From Methanomassiliicoccaceae archaeon (GTDB lineage: Archaea > Thermoplasmatota > Thermoplasmata > Methanomassiliicoccales > Methanomethylophilaceae): a stretch of 29,876 bases of DNA. The translations under genes were made by a program, and so were the position numbers. Location of the stretch: NCBI GenBank assembly GCA_016282555.1, contig JAEEKU010000013.1, forward strand, positions 1-29,876. The letters run 5' to 3'. Shown piece by piece: positions 15,384-23,473 of this stretch. Under the pieces are notes generated by a model. It worked only from the letters and a program-made list of their open reading frames with translations, made no database searches and was not told the origin of the DNA. Numbering within the stretch: position 1 is the first letter of the stretch; each line of letters opens with the position of its first letter.

Positions 15384-16130
15384 GGAACCCCCGGGTCGCC
15401 GAAAGTGAATAACCGGCCGTCGTTCGTCCGCCGCGGCTCCCCGCGCGTCATCGGAGAGCAGCCTCTCCGCGAATCTCGTTGCGGGAACGAACTCGAAGAA
15501 GCGATCGTAGACGCGCGTGGTTATCAGGGAAACGAAGTATCCGGTCGCGAACGCCGACACCAGCGTTCCTATGCCCAGATCGGTTATCTTTCCAAGAGAG
15601 AGGAGGCAGATGCAGGCGGATACTGTGATACAGGACACGTCGAACACCGTCTTCACCGTTCTGTATTTCAGCCTGTACGCGATCACGACGTCTCTTATGA
15701 AAAGATCCACGGGAAGAAGGGGGAGATAGCTTCTCATGAAAAACGATACGCCGAAGAACAGCAGCGCATGAGCCAGTATAATGTATAGCAGATCAAGTTC
15801 CGGCGATTCCGGGAGTCCGGAGAGAAGGTCCTTCATGAAATTGAGGAACACTCCGAACGCCAGCGCGACGGCGATCGAGAACAGATATCCGGGACTTTTC
15901 TTTCTGGTTACGGCGGCCGCCATGGCGACGAGAACCAGCTGGTAGATTATGTTCCACGTTCCGAAATCCAGCGCGGGGAAAGCATAGCTGGCCATCAGCG
16001 GGATCGAGGATATGACCGTGACTCCGTATCCGCTCCGGATAAAAAGACAGACCGCGAAAGCCACCAGAAGCAGCCCGCAGAGAAGCGACATCTCACACGG
16101 GAATCTGATTTTGCCGGCTTTGCGTTCCAT
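15378..16130 (-). CDS. YczE/YitT-like integral membrane protein
   Basis: It has 250 residues from Met 16130 (MERKAGKIRFPCEMSLLCGL), chosen because GGAG precedes it and the TATA-like GATATTATTATG is only about 25 nt away, which excludes Met 16154. About six hydrophobic helices are visible, with GYGVTVISSIPLMASYAF and FGTWNIIYQLVLV typical of the YczE/YitT family of small membrane proteins. The C-terminus is charged and cytosolic-looking. The substrate is unknown in this family. It lies upstream of radA in the same direction but radA has its own promoter. Confidence 0.75.
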   Translation of the reverse strand: MERKAGKIRFPCEMSLLCGLLLVAFAVCLFIRSGYGVTVISSIPLMASYAFPALDFGTWNIIYQLVLVAMAAAVTRKKSPGYLFSIAVALAFGVFLNFMKDLLSGLPESPELDLLYIILAHALLFFGVSFFMRSYLPLLPVDLFIRDVVIAYRLKYRTVKTVFDVSCITVSACICLLSLGKITDLGIGTLVSAFATGYFVSLITTRVYDRFFEFVPATRFAERLLSDDARGAAADERRPVIHFRRPGGSG

Positions 16131-16253
16131 TGTCTCCGGGGATAAACATGGCATAATAATATCTTTGGATCAGGAATTATTATGCTTACCTGCCGCCGCT
16201 TGTGAAAAATCTAAAAGACGGGAAACCGTAGCGGATCCGGAACGGGATATGAC

Positions 16254-17369
16254 ATGATCGACAGTTCGCGCATAGGCAGATTCGGATTCGGACTCATGCG
16301 TCTTCCTAAAAAAGACGGCGGAATCGATATAGAGCAGACCAAGGAAATGGTGGATCTGTTCATGGACGCCGGCTTCAATTATTTCGATACGGCCTGGGCG
16401 TACGGCGGCAGCGAGGACGCGATAAGGCAGGCCCTCGTCGAGCGGTACCCGAGGGAGAGTTTTTATCTCGCCACCAAAAACGCCGCATGGATCTCCTGCA
16501 AGACAAGGGAGGAGGCAGCCGCCCAGTTCGAAACCTCTCTGAAACGGCTAGGCACCGAATACGTCGATTTCTATCTTCTTCACAACCTCGGAAATAAAAG
16601 AACCAAGGTCTTCGAGGATTTCGATCTGTGGGGTTATTTCGGAGAGAAGAAGAAGGAGGGGAAGATAAAGCATCTCGGATTCTCCTTCCATTCCACCGCC
16701 GACGAACTGGAGGAAATACTGGACGCCCATCCCGAAGCCGAGTTCGTCCAGCTTCAGATCAACTACGCCGACTGGGAGTCGGAATCGGTGCAGTCCCGCA
16801 GATGCTACGAGGCTGCCAGGAAGCGCGGGATCCCGGTCATCGTCATGGAACCAGTGAAAGGAGGGCTGCTGGCCACTCCTCCGGAGAAAGTCGGGGAGAT
16901 ACTCAGATCGGCCGAGCCCGGCAGCAGTTTCGCCTCCTGGGCGATAAGATTCTGCGCCGATCTGGACGGAGTCCTTACGGTTCTCTCGGGAGCGTCCAGC
17001 ACGGAGCAGATGAAAGATACCCTGTCCGCGATGAGAGGATTCTCCGGCCTTTCGGATTCCCAGAGGAGAACGCTTGCGGAAGCGTCGGAGGCTCTTTCGG
17101 AATATCCTGTAATCCCGTGCACGTCCTGCGACTACTGCTTCAAGGTCTGCCCGGAAAACATCGGCATATCCGGAACGTTCGAAGCCATGAATATGGTTTC
17201 TCTGTACGGAAACAGGGATTTCGCCCTTACGCAGATGGGCTGGAGCATAGACGCCGCAGGAAGGAAGCGCGCCAAAGACTGCATAAAATGCGGCAAGTGC
17301 GAGAAAGCATGCCCCCAGCATATAGAGATACGCAAAGAGCTGGAAAGGTGCGTAAGAGAGCTGGAATGA
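16254..17369 (+). CDS. Aldo/keto reductase with C-terminal 2[4Fe-4S] ferredoxin domain
   Basis: It has 371 residues. The AKR barrel shows GFGLMRLP and the catalytic set Asp45, Tyr50 (FDTAWAYG), Lys75 (LATKN) and His110 (YLLHNLG). VIVMEPVKGGLL and the LSGASSTEQM cofactor region are also present. The C-terminus has two ferredoxin motifs, CxxCxxCxxxCP at 289-300 and again at 343-354. It probably couples ferredoxin or another one-electron carrier to reduction of a carbonyl substrate in anaerobic metabolism. The substrate cannot be told from sequence. It is transcribed alone; a GC hairpin separates it from the convergent dapL. Confidence 0.93.
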   Translation: MIDSSRIGRFGFGLMRLPKKDGGIDIEQTKEMVDLFMDAGFNYFDTAWAYGGSEDAIRQALVERYPRESFYLATKNAAWISCKTREEAAAQFETSLKRLGTEYVDFYLLHNLGNKRTKVFEDFDLWGYFGEKKKEGKIKHLGFSFHSTADELEEILDAHPEAEFVQLQINYADWESESVQSRRCYEAARKRGIPVIVMEPVKGGLLATPPEKVGEILRSAEPGSSFASWAIRFCADLDGVLTVLSGASSTEQMKDTLSAMRGFSGLSDSQRRTLAEASEALSEYPVIPCTSCDYCFKVCPENIGISGTFEAMNMVSLYGNRDFALTQMGWSIDAAGRKRAKDCIKCGKCEKACPQHIEIRKELERCVRELE

Positions 17370-17378
17370 AAACCGATT

Positions 17379-17399
17379 CCGGCGGATCGCCTCCGCCGG
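17379..17399. terminator. Bidirectional hairpin between aldo/keto reductase and dapL
   Basis: CCGGCGGA and TCCGCCGG form a perfect 8-bp stem with a 5-base loop in the 38-bp gap between two convergent stops. It lacks a long T-run, so it may be a stability element rather than an intrinsic terminator. Confidence 0.5.
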
Positions 17400-17407
17400 T
17401 TCCGGTC

Positions 17408-18571
17408 TTAAAGATATTTGTTCTCTTTCATTCTTCTCAGAGCGAGTCTGATGCGCTCCGCCGGCTCGGTGACCGTCATGCGTATGTAGCCTTCGGCGGA
17501 CTCTCCGAATCCGGATCCGGGGGTGACTATCACTCCGATGTCGATCATTTTCTGCGTGAACTCCGAAGAGGGCATTCCGCAGTCGAACCATACGTAGAAG
17601 GTTCCTCTGGGCATTTTCACGTCGAACCCGAGCTCTCTGAGCCCCTCCACCAGGATCTTTCTCCTTTCGGAGTAGATCTACATGTTCTTCGCGATCTCCG
17701 GGGGAAGGCTGCTGTCTTTGTAAAGGCTCAGAGCTTTGATTCCCGCTTTCTGTATGAAAATCGGAGCTCCGGAGTCGGTCTGTCCTTTGCATTTCTTCAG
17801 TCCCGCGATGAGATCCGGGTGTCCGACGGCATATCCCAGCCTGAATCCGGTCATGTTGAAGGTTTTGGAGAAGGATCCGAACTCTATGCAGTCCGGCCCG
17901 GCCTGAAGCGCGGAGGGGGCTTTGTAACCGTCGTAGCACATCTCCGAGTAAGCGTTGTCGTAGCACAGTATGGTTCCGTTCTTTTTGCACCAGGAGTATA
18001 CCTTCTTAAGGTAATCCAGATCGCAGGTGGCTCCCGTCGGGTTGTTCGGGTAGTTCAGATACAGCATCTTCGCGTTTTCCGGGCAGTCGTCCGTATCGAG
18101 AAGCCAGTCTTTCTCCGCTTTCAGAGGGACTTTGACGCATTTCGCCTCGTTGAAGATGGTCGAAGCTCCGGAATAGACCGGGTATCCCGGGGAGGGCGCT
18201 ATGATGGTCTCCCCGCAGTTCACGAAGGCCTGCGCTATGTTGAATATGGCCTCCTTGGATCCGATGGTGACGCACACCTGGGTATCCGGATCGATATCCA
18301 GTCCGTAGCGCTTTTTGTACCATTCCGCGACCGCGGCGCGGAGATCTCTCTCGCCGGCGGAGGAGGAGTACTTCTGGCAGGAGTTCTCGCGCGATTCCCT
18401 GCACATCTCGTCCACTATGCATTCCGGGGCGGGAAGATCCGGATCTCCTATTCCGAAATCGATCATATCCCATCCGGCAGCCTTCTTTTCCGCGGAAAGC
18501 TGCTCCAGTCTAACGAACAGGTACGGCGGTATCTGTTTCAGTCTGTCTGCTTGTTCGAACATAATTATCAT
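17408..18571 (-). CDS. dapL: LL-diaminopimelate aminotransferase with in-frame TAG at codon 298
   Basis: It converts tetrahydrodipicolinate directly to LL-diaminopimelate using glutamate (PLP enzyme, fold type I). Motifs are ADRLKQIPPYLF at the N-terminus, YPNNPTGA (174-181), DNAYSE, and PLP Lys236 in FGSFSKTFNMTGFR. TAG (17678-17680) follows PPEIAKNM. After it the same frame continues as IYSERRKILVEGLREL, GTFYVWFDCG and YIRMTVTEP, exactly the family sequence, to TAA at 17408. Truncation would remove the conserved carboxylate-binding Arg (about 364). Read through, it has 387 residues, the normal length. Start may be Met 18571 or Met 18562 (AGATGAT upstream). It is the last gene of the lysine operon. 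UAG as pyrrolysine is inferred. Confidence 0.85.
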
Positions 18572-18574
18572 CTC

Positions 18575-19402
18575 TTACCGGCAGGTTCCCTCGAACACGA
18601 GCTCGGCGGGACCCTCCATCAATACGTATTTAAGATCGCTGTCCGCGGTGATTTTAAGCCATCCTCCGGGGAGGCGGACGTCGACCGGCTTATCGAAGGG
18701 CACCAGTCCCAGAAGGGCGGCGGCGACAGTCGAGGCGCAGGCCCCGGTTCCGCAGGCGAGCGTCCAGGCGGCTCCTCTCTCGTAGACCCGGATGTGTATC
18801 TTTCCGTCTTCTATGCGGCAGAATTCCACGTTCGTCTTTCTCGGGAAGAAGGGATGGCTCTCCAGAACGGGGCCGAGGCGGTTTACCGTTTCGTCGTCCA
18901 GAGGGGTGAACGTGACGAAATGCGGATTTCCCATGGAAACCGCGCTGGCTTCGAATCTGACGCCGCAGGCTTCGAAAGGTTTTCCGATAAATCTTCCGTC
19001 GCAGTCTACAGGAATATCTCTTCCTTCCAGGACCGGGGCGCCCATGTTTATTCTGACGCCGGACGCCTCTCCGTTCTCGCCCGTGATCTCGGCGGCCAGG
19101 ATCCCGGCGCCGGTCTTTACCGTGAATTTCCTCTTGTTCACGATGCCGGAGTCGTAGGCGTGCTTGGCCAGGCACCTTATCCCGTTTCCGCACATCTCCG
19201 CCTCGCTTCCGTCGGCGTTGATTATCCTCATCGACACGTCCGAGCCCTCTCCCGGGAGCAGATACAGGACTCCGTCCGCCCCTATTCCGAAGTTGCGGTC
19301 GCAGGCTCTTCTGCACCACTCCGCATTTGGAGACAGACGATCCCGGATTCCGTCCAGGAGGATGAAATCGTTTCCGATCCCGTGGTATTTCCAGAATCTC
19401 AT
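18575..19402 (-). CDS. dapF: Diaminopimelate epimerase
   Basis: It interconverts LL- and meso-diaminopimelate without cofactor. It has 275 residues. Both catalytic cysteines are present: Cys71 in MCGNGIRC and Cys217 in ACGTGACAST. Other family marks are KYHGIGNDFILLD at the N-terminus, NADGSEAEMCGNG, and SMGNPHFVTF. The ATG at 19402 overlaps the lysA TGA as ATGA, indicating translational coupling. Longer upstream readings are antisense-like and rejected. dapL starts three bases downstream. Confidence 0.96.
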   Translation of the reverse strand: MRFWKYHGIGNDFILLDGIRDRLSPNAEWCRRACDRNFGIGADGVLYLLPGEGSDVSMRIINADGSEAEMCGNGIRCLAKHAYDSGIVNKRKFTVKTGAGILAAEITGENGEASGVRINMGAPVLEGRDIPVDCDGRFIGKPFEACGVRFEASAVSMGNPHFVTFTPLDDETVNRLGPVLESHPFFPRKTNVEFCRIEDGKIHIRVYERGAAWTLACGTGACASTVAAALLGLVPFDKPVDVRLPGGWLKITADSDLKYVLMEGPAELVFEGTCR

Positions 19403-20658
19403 CTCGAAAGCCTCTCCGGGACGATCTGGTGTCTCCACATCTCTTCGGGGGTTTCGGCTTCCCTTATGAGCTCTGCCCTGCCCTCGTTCACGAGAACCTC
19501 CCTGCACAGCGGTCTGGAGTTGTAGTTGCTGGACATCGAGAATCCGTACGCTCCGGCGTTGTATATGGCGACGATATCCCCTTCCTTCGGATCCGGGAGC
19601 GGGCGGTCGCGGGCCAGATAGTCTCCGGACTCGCAAATCGGGCCGACGATGTCGAATTTGTCCGTGCACGCTTTCCCGAATTTGTTCGCTATCGCGGCGT
19701 AGTGATAGGAATCGTACATGGCGGGGCGGATAAGGGTGTTGAATCCCGCGTCGCATCCCACGTATTTCTTCACTCCCGCGTCCTTGATATCGTTCACTCT
19801 TGTGAGCAGGACGGTGGAGTCGCATACTATGTATCTCCCCGGTTCCAGAACCAGCGTCTTCACGTCGGTGTATTCGGTGATCATGTCGGTGATGTTCATG
19901 GCCATCTCTCCGACGTCCATCTCCTCCTCCTGAGGGCGGTACGGCACTCCTATCCCGCCTCCGATATCGATGAAATCCAGTTTTATTCCGAGATCGGAGA
20001 GTCTGTTCACGTTGTCGATCAGAACCTCCGTCATGTCCGCGAACGGCTCGGGAGACTGCCCCCCGGATCCGATGTGCGCGTGGATTCCCCTGATGTCGAA
20101 CCCGAGATCCTCGGCTCTGGAGTATACGGGTATAACCTTGTCCAGAGGTATTCCGAATTTGGCTCCCTTGTTTCCGGTTATGACCTTGGCTCCGTGACCG
20201 GATCCCACGCCGGGGGTGATTCTGAAAGACACCTGGTGCCCGGGCGCGATGCGGGCCAGCCTCTCCATCTCCGATTCCGAGTCGATGTTGATCATCACTC
20301 CCAGATCGGCGACGGCTTTGAGCTCGCTGTCGCTCACGTTCACTCCCGTGTACATGATTCTCTTCGGAGAGTATCCGGCTTTGATGCAGGTCAGAACCTC
20401 CCCTATGGAAACGGCGTCTATTCCCGCGCCCTCCTGCTCCAGTATCCTCAGGATGGCGAGGTTCGTGTTCGCTTTGCAGGCGTAGTGGACTCTGGTGTCC
20501 ATATACTTCGAGAACGCCTCGTATATCCTGCGGTAATTGTCTCTGAGCCTCTGTTCGTCGGTGACGTAAACCGGGGTTCCGAATTCATCGGCGATATCCG
20601 CCGCATGCACTCCGCCTATGACCATCTGGCCGTTGTCGTTTTCGAATTCGCGCATCAT
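19399..20658 (-). CDS. lysA: Diaminopimelate decarboxylase
   Basis: It removes CO2 from meso-diaminopimelate to give lysine, the last pathway step (PLP, fold type III). It has 419 residues from ATG 20658, chosen because GGTGA lies five bases upstream; the GTG at 20667 overlaps that ribosome site. The PLP Lys is in VHYACKANTN. Other motifs are GIHAHIGSGGQSPEPF, FIDIGGGIGVPY, LVLEPGRYIV and PICESGDYLA, all intact. The start region overlaps the lysC tail by 74 bases in another frame. Its TGA overlaps the dapF ATG. Confidence 0.96.
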   Translation of the reverse strand: MMREFENDNGQMVIGGVHAADIADEFGTPVYVTDEQRLRDNYRRIYEAFSKYMDTRVHYACKANTNLAILRILEQEGAGIDAVSIGEVLTCIKAGYSPKRIMYTGVNVSDSELKAVADLGVMINIDSESEMERLARIAPGHQVSFRITPGVGSGHGAKVITGNKGAKFGIPLDKVIPVYSRAEDLGFDIRGIHAHIGSGGQSPEPFADMTEVLIDNVNRLSDLGIKLDFIDIGGGIGVPYRPQEEEMDVGEMAMNITDMITEYTDVKTLVLEPGRYIVCDSTVLLTRVNDIKDAGVKKYVGCDAGFNTLIRPAMYDSYHYAAIANKFGKACTDKFDIVGPICESGDYLARDRPLPDPKEGDIVAIYNAGAYGFSMSSNYNSRPLCREVLVNEGRAELIREAETPEEMWRHQIVPERLSR

Positions 20659-22009
20659 GTCGCTCACCTATGTATCTGGCGTGGAGTATCCTGACCACGT
20701 CCATCACTTTGCTCATGGGGACCGCGAAGTTGAGGGAGACCTCGGAGGCGCCCTCCGATATCATCTCCACGTTGGCTTCCGCCTCTTTCACGGCCGAGAA
20801 GATGTCTCCGGATACGCCGTACTTGTCCAGAAGGTTGTCCCCCACGGCGCACACCAGCGCCACTCCGTTCTTGACGTCGATCCTCTCGATGTCGTACCCC
20901 TCGATGCTGTTGATCTGCTTAAGCGTCGTCTTGACGTCGTTGGTGCTTACGAGGAAGGCCACCGTCGAGAGCGAGGTGGAGATCGAATAGATTATCGTGT
21001 CCGCGGTGGCGATTTTGTCCAGTATGCGGGCCACCATCGACGGGCGGTAAGCCATCTCCGCCGAGCTGATGGTTATTATGGACAGATCCGTCTTGGTGGC
21101 GATGCTCCTCAGCAGCTCGTTCTTGGGTTTCCTGAGGTGGTGGATCAGGGTTCCCGGCTCTTCCGGTTTGAAGGAGTTCCTTACTTTCAGGGGAATATGC
21201 TTCTGCCTCACCGGCTCGATGGTTCTCGGGTGGAGGACCTTCGCTCCGAAATACGCCAGCTCCGCCGCCTCCCCGAAGTTCATCTCCTCTATTTTTATCG
21301 CATCGGGGATGATTCTCGGGTCCGCGGACATGAATCCGTCCACGTCCGTCCAGATCTCGAGGACATTGGCGTCTATCGCGTTCGCCACCACGGCCGCGGC
21401 GTAATCGGATCCTCCCCTTCCGAACGTCAGGGGCTTTCCCTCGGGGCTGATTCCGTAGTATCCGGTTATCACCGGCAGCACTCCCATGGAGAGCAGGGGT
21501 TTGACGTTCATCGTCATCCCGTCCGCGCTCCTCTTGAGATCCGCGGATCCGGAGAGGGGCTTTCCCTCCGCGGCGATTCCCGCTTCCTCGGAGGTGATCG
21601 CTCTGGCGTCGATTCCCATTGATCTTAAAACATGGGCGAGAATCAGGGTGGAGAAGCGCTCGCCCTGGGACATGACCCCGTCTTTGTAGTACGGATCGCT
21701 TCTGTCGGCGTTCAGGGCCTTCCAGAACTTCTCCATTCTCTCGTCGAACTCTTTCCTGAAGGATTCCATCGCCTCTCCCTGGAACAGCTGGGACGCGGCC
21801 GAGAGGTGCTTGTTGGCGAACTGCTCCCTCACGCTCTCCAGATCCGGGGCGGGGTCCAGAACCGCGGAGACCAGGAAGTTGGTGACTCCCGACATCGCGG
21901 ACGATACGACTATTCTCTCTCCCTCGGTGGAGGCGATTATCCCGGCTACTCTTCTGAGAGCCTCCGGAGAGCCTACGCTGGTTCCTCCGAATTTCATTAC
22001 AGTCAGCAT
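20585..22009 (-). CDS. lysC: Aspartokinase
   Basis: It phosphorylates aspartate, the committed step toward lysine, threonine and methionine. It has 474 residues: a kinase domain with VMKFGGTSVGSPEALRRV, VVSSAMSGVTNFL, YKDGVMSQGERFS and TFGRGGSDYAAAVVA, then two ACT domains from about residue 315 (ITISSAEMAYRPSM; VALVCAVGDNL) for feedback control by an amino acid. The family end is around VVRILHARYI; the last 25 basic residues overlap lysA and look like out-of-frame sequence. The ATG 22009 sits after TGAGGTTA, part of which is the dapA stop. A Met four codons later is also possible. Confidence 0.95.
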   Translation of the reverse strand: MLTVMKFGGTSVGSPEALRRVAGIIASTEGERIVVSSAMSGVTNFLVSAVLDPAPDLESVREQFANKHLSAASQLFQGEAMESFRKEFDERMEKFWKALNADRSDPYYKDGVMSQGERFSTLILAHVLRSMGIDARAITSEEAGIAAEGKPLSGSADLKRSADGMTMNVKPLLSMGVLPVITGYYGISPEGKPLTFGRGGSDYAAAVVANAIDANVLEIWTDVDGFMSADPRIIPDAIKIEEMNFGEAAELAYFGAKVLHPRTIEPVRQKHIPLKVRNSFKPEEPGTLIHHLRKPKNELLRSIATKTDLSIITISSAEMAYRPSMVARILDKIATADTIIYSISTSLSTVAFLVSTNDVKTTLKQINSIEGYDIERIDVKNGVALVCAVGDNLLDKYGVSGDIFSAVKEAEANVEMISEGASEVSLNFAVPMSKVMDVVRILHARYIGERHDARIRKRQRPDGHRRSACGGYRR

Positions 22010-22018
22010 GCTATAACC

Positions 22019-22897
22019 TCATATATCGCTGAACCCCAGTCCCCTCAGGACCGGCTCCAGCGTTCTCTTTCCGTCTTCGGACAGCTCCGTGAGCGGAAGC
22101 CTGGGCGTGCAGGTTCCGAACCCCATGCGCCCCATCACGTACTTCACCGGGATGGGATTGGTCTCGCAGAACAGCGCGTTGAACAGCGGAAGAAGCGTGT
22201 TGTGCAGGTTCAGCGCGATATCGAATTTTCCGCGGCGGGCGTTCCTCACCATCTCCGATACCAGGCTGGGGCAGCAGTTGGCGGCGACCGATATGACGCC
22301 GTCGGCTCCGAGGCATATCATCGGAAGGGTCAGGCTGTCGTCTCCGCTGAGGACCTCGAAGCCCTCCGGCCTGCGCGAGAGAACGGACTGGATCTGCTGC
22401 ATGTTTCCGCTTGCCTCTTTGACCCCGGCGATTCCGGGGATCTCCGCCAGCCTCATCAGCGTGTCTGTGGAGATGTTCACTCCGGTTCTTCCGGGTATGT
22501 TGTATATGATCATGGGACAGTCGGATTTCTCCGCTATCGTCTTGTAATGCAGATACAGGCCCTCCTGGGTCGGCTTGATGCAGTACGGCGAGATAGACAG
22601 GATTCCGTCAGCGCCGAGATCTTTGGCTTTTCTGCTCAGAGTCACCGCTTCGGACGTGCTGTTGCTGCCCGCGCCCGCGAGGACTTTGGCTTTTTTCGCC
22701 TGATCTATCACGATTTCCAAAACGTGTATGTGCTCTTCATGGCTGAGGGTTGCCGATTCTCCGGTAGACCCGCAGGGGACGAGTACGTCAGCGCCGTTTT
22801 CTTCCTGGAAGTCTACCAGTCTTCTGAGCATCTCCTCATCCACGGACCCGTCCTTTCTGAACGGCGTCACTATGGCTGTTCCGGTTCCTGCGAACAT
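22019..22897 (-). CDS. dapA: 4-Hydroxy-tetrahydrodipicolinate synthase
   Basis: It condenses pyruvate with aspartate semialdehyde through a Lys Schiff base. It has 292 residues, standard length. Motifs are GTGTAIVTPF, GSTGESATLS (43-52), YNIPGRTGVN with Tyr132 and Arg137, and catalytic Lys160 in GVKEASGN. All active-site residues look present. The gene starts one base after the Lrp-regulator stop and is followed by lysC after nine bases, so translation of the three is tightly packed. asd, which supplies its substrate, and dapB, which uses its product, are not in the window. Confidence 0.96.
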   Translation of the reverse strand: MFAGTGTAIVTPFRKDGSVDEEMLRRLVDFQEENGADVLVPCGSTGESATLSHEEHIHVLEIVIDQAKKAKVLAGAGSNSTSEAVTLSRKAKDLGADGILSISPYCIKPTQEGLYLHYKTIAEKSDCPMIIYNIPGRTGVNISTDTLMRLAEIPGIAGVKEASGNMQQIQSVLSRRPEGFEVLSGDDSLTLPMICLGADGVISVAANCCPSLVSEMVRNARRGKFDIALNLHNTLLPLFNALFCETNPIPVKYVMGRMGFGTCTPRLPLTELSEDGKRTLEPVLRGLGFSDI

Positions 22898-22898
22898 C

Positions 22899-23321
22899 TT
22901 ATGCCTCTCCGTAGTGTTCTTTGAGTATGAGGCGGGTACGGGTGCTGATTATATTGTCGTAGCGCCTTACCCGCTCTATTATTTCATTAAGCTGGTTCGA
23001 CGATTCGACATCCACTATGGCTATGATATCCTGATCTCCGGTGACTTCGAACACTTCCGTCACGCCGTCGTATCCGGCGAGTTCGCGGGCTATCTGCTGG
23101 GTGTCCGTGTTCACGTCGATTTTGATTTCCACCAGAGCCTTGACGTTCTTGGAACTGGTTTTGATCGTGAATCCGCGGATTATGCCCTCCTCAGTCATTC
23201 TGTGGACTCTGCTGCGGACCGTTCCTTCGGAAACGCCCAGCTGGCTGGCTATTTCGACGAAGGGGCACCTCGAATCTTTTTTCATGATCTCGATGATCTT
23301 TTTGTCAAGGTTGTCTATCAT
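22899..23321 (-). CDS. Lrp/AsnC family transcriptional regulator
   Basis: It has 140 residues: an N-terminal HTH (DKKIIEIMKKDSRCPFVEIA, then QLGVSEGTVRSRVHRM), followed by the RAM/ACT-like sensing domain (about 60-135) with ALVEIKIDVNT and VTGDQDIIAIVDV. It is the first gene of the lysine operon and therefore a likely self- and pathway-controlling regulator responding to lysine or a related amino acid. This resembles LysM of Sulfolobus in context only. The ATG at 23321 follows a 25-30 nt leader from the TATA box. Confidence 0.93.
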   Translation of the reverse strand: MIDNLDKKIIEIMKKDSRCPFVEIASQLGVSEGTVRSRVHRMTEEGIIRGFTIKTSSKNVKALVEIKIDVNTDTQQIARELAGYDGVTEVFEVTGDQDIIAIVDVESSNQLNEIIERVRRYDNIISTRTRLILKEHYGEA

Positions 23322-23368
23322 ATGACCCGTATCCTGCTTCTCAGAGCGTGTTGTGCGTAACAGATCAA

Positions 23369-23380
23369 GTTATATAAAAA
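23369..23380 (-). promoter_or_regulatory. Promoter of the lysine operon
   Basis: On the minus strand GTTATATAAAAA reads in reverse as TTTTTATATAAC, a strong TATA box about 50 nt before ATG 23321. GC-poor flanks (for example ATCAACGATTAACC upstream) could hold a BRE and operator for the Lrp-type regulator. Confidence 0.6.
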
Positions 23381-23447
23381 TGGTTAATCGTTGATATGAT
23401 ACGGATTTCACAGATAAAAGATGGCAATAAAAGGAAAGAAGTTTGGA

Positions 23448-23468
23448 ATTCTGCGGAATTCGCAGAAT
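23448..23468. terminator. Palindromic hairpin after the MscS gene
   Basis: ATTCTGCG and CGCAGAAT form a perfect 8-bp stem around a 5-base loop, six bases past the MscS stop on the minus strand, followed by a pyrimidine-rich stretch. It may instead be an operator upstream of the lysine promoter. Confidence 0.5.
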
Positions 23469-23473
23469 AAAGA

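Noticed and set aside
17408..17650. Separate small gene for the C-terminal part of dapL starting at GTG 17650
   Set aside because: It is the direct in-frame continuation of dapL after one TAG, has no convincing ribosome site and cannot fold alone as an aminotransferase; internal re-initiation remains a minor possibility.
16628..19525. Open frame of 965 codons on the plus strand
   Set aside because: It is antisense to aldo/keto reductase tail, dapL and dapF with Arg/Gly/Ser-rich content; GC-rich third positions of the real genes leave the opposite strand open.
19429..20694. Long plus-strand frame over lysA
   Set aside because: It is antisense shadow rich in Val, Gly, Asp, Arg without motifs; lysA is complete on the other strand.
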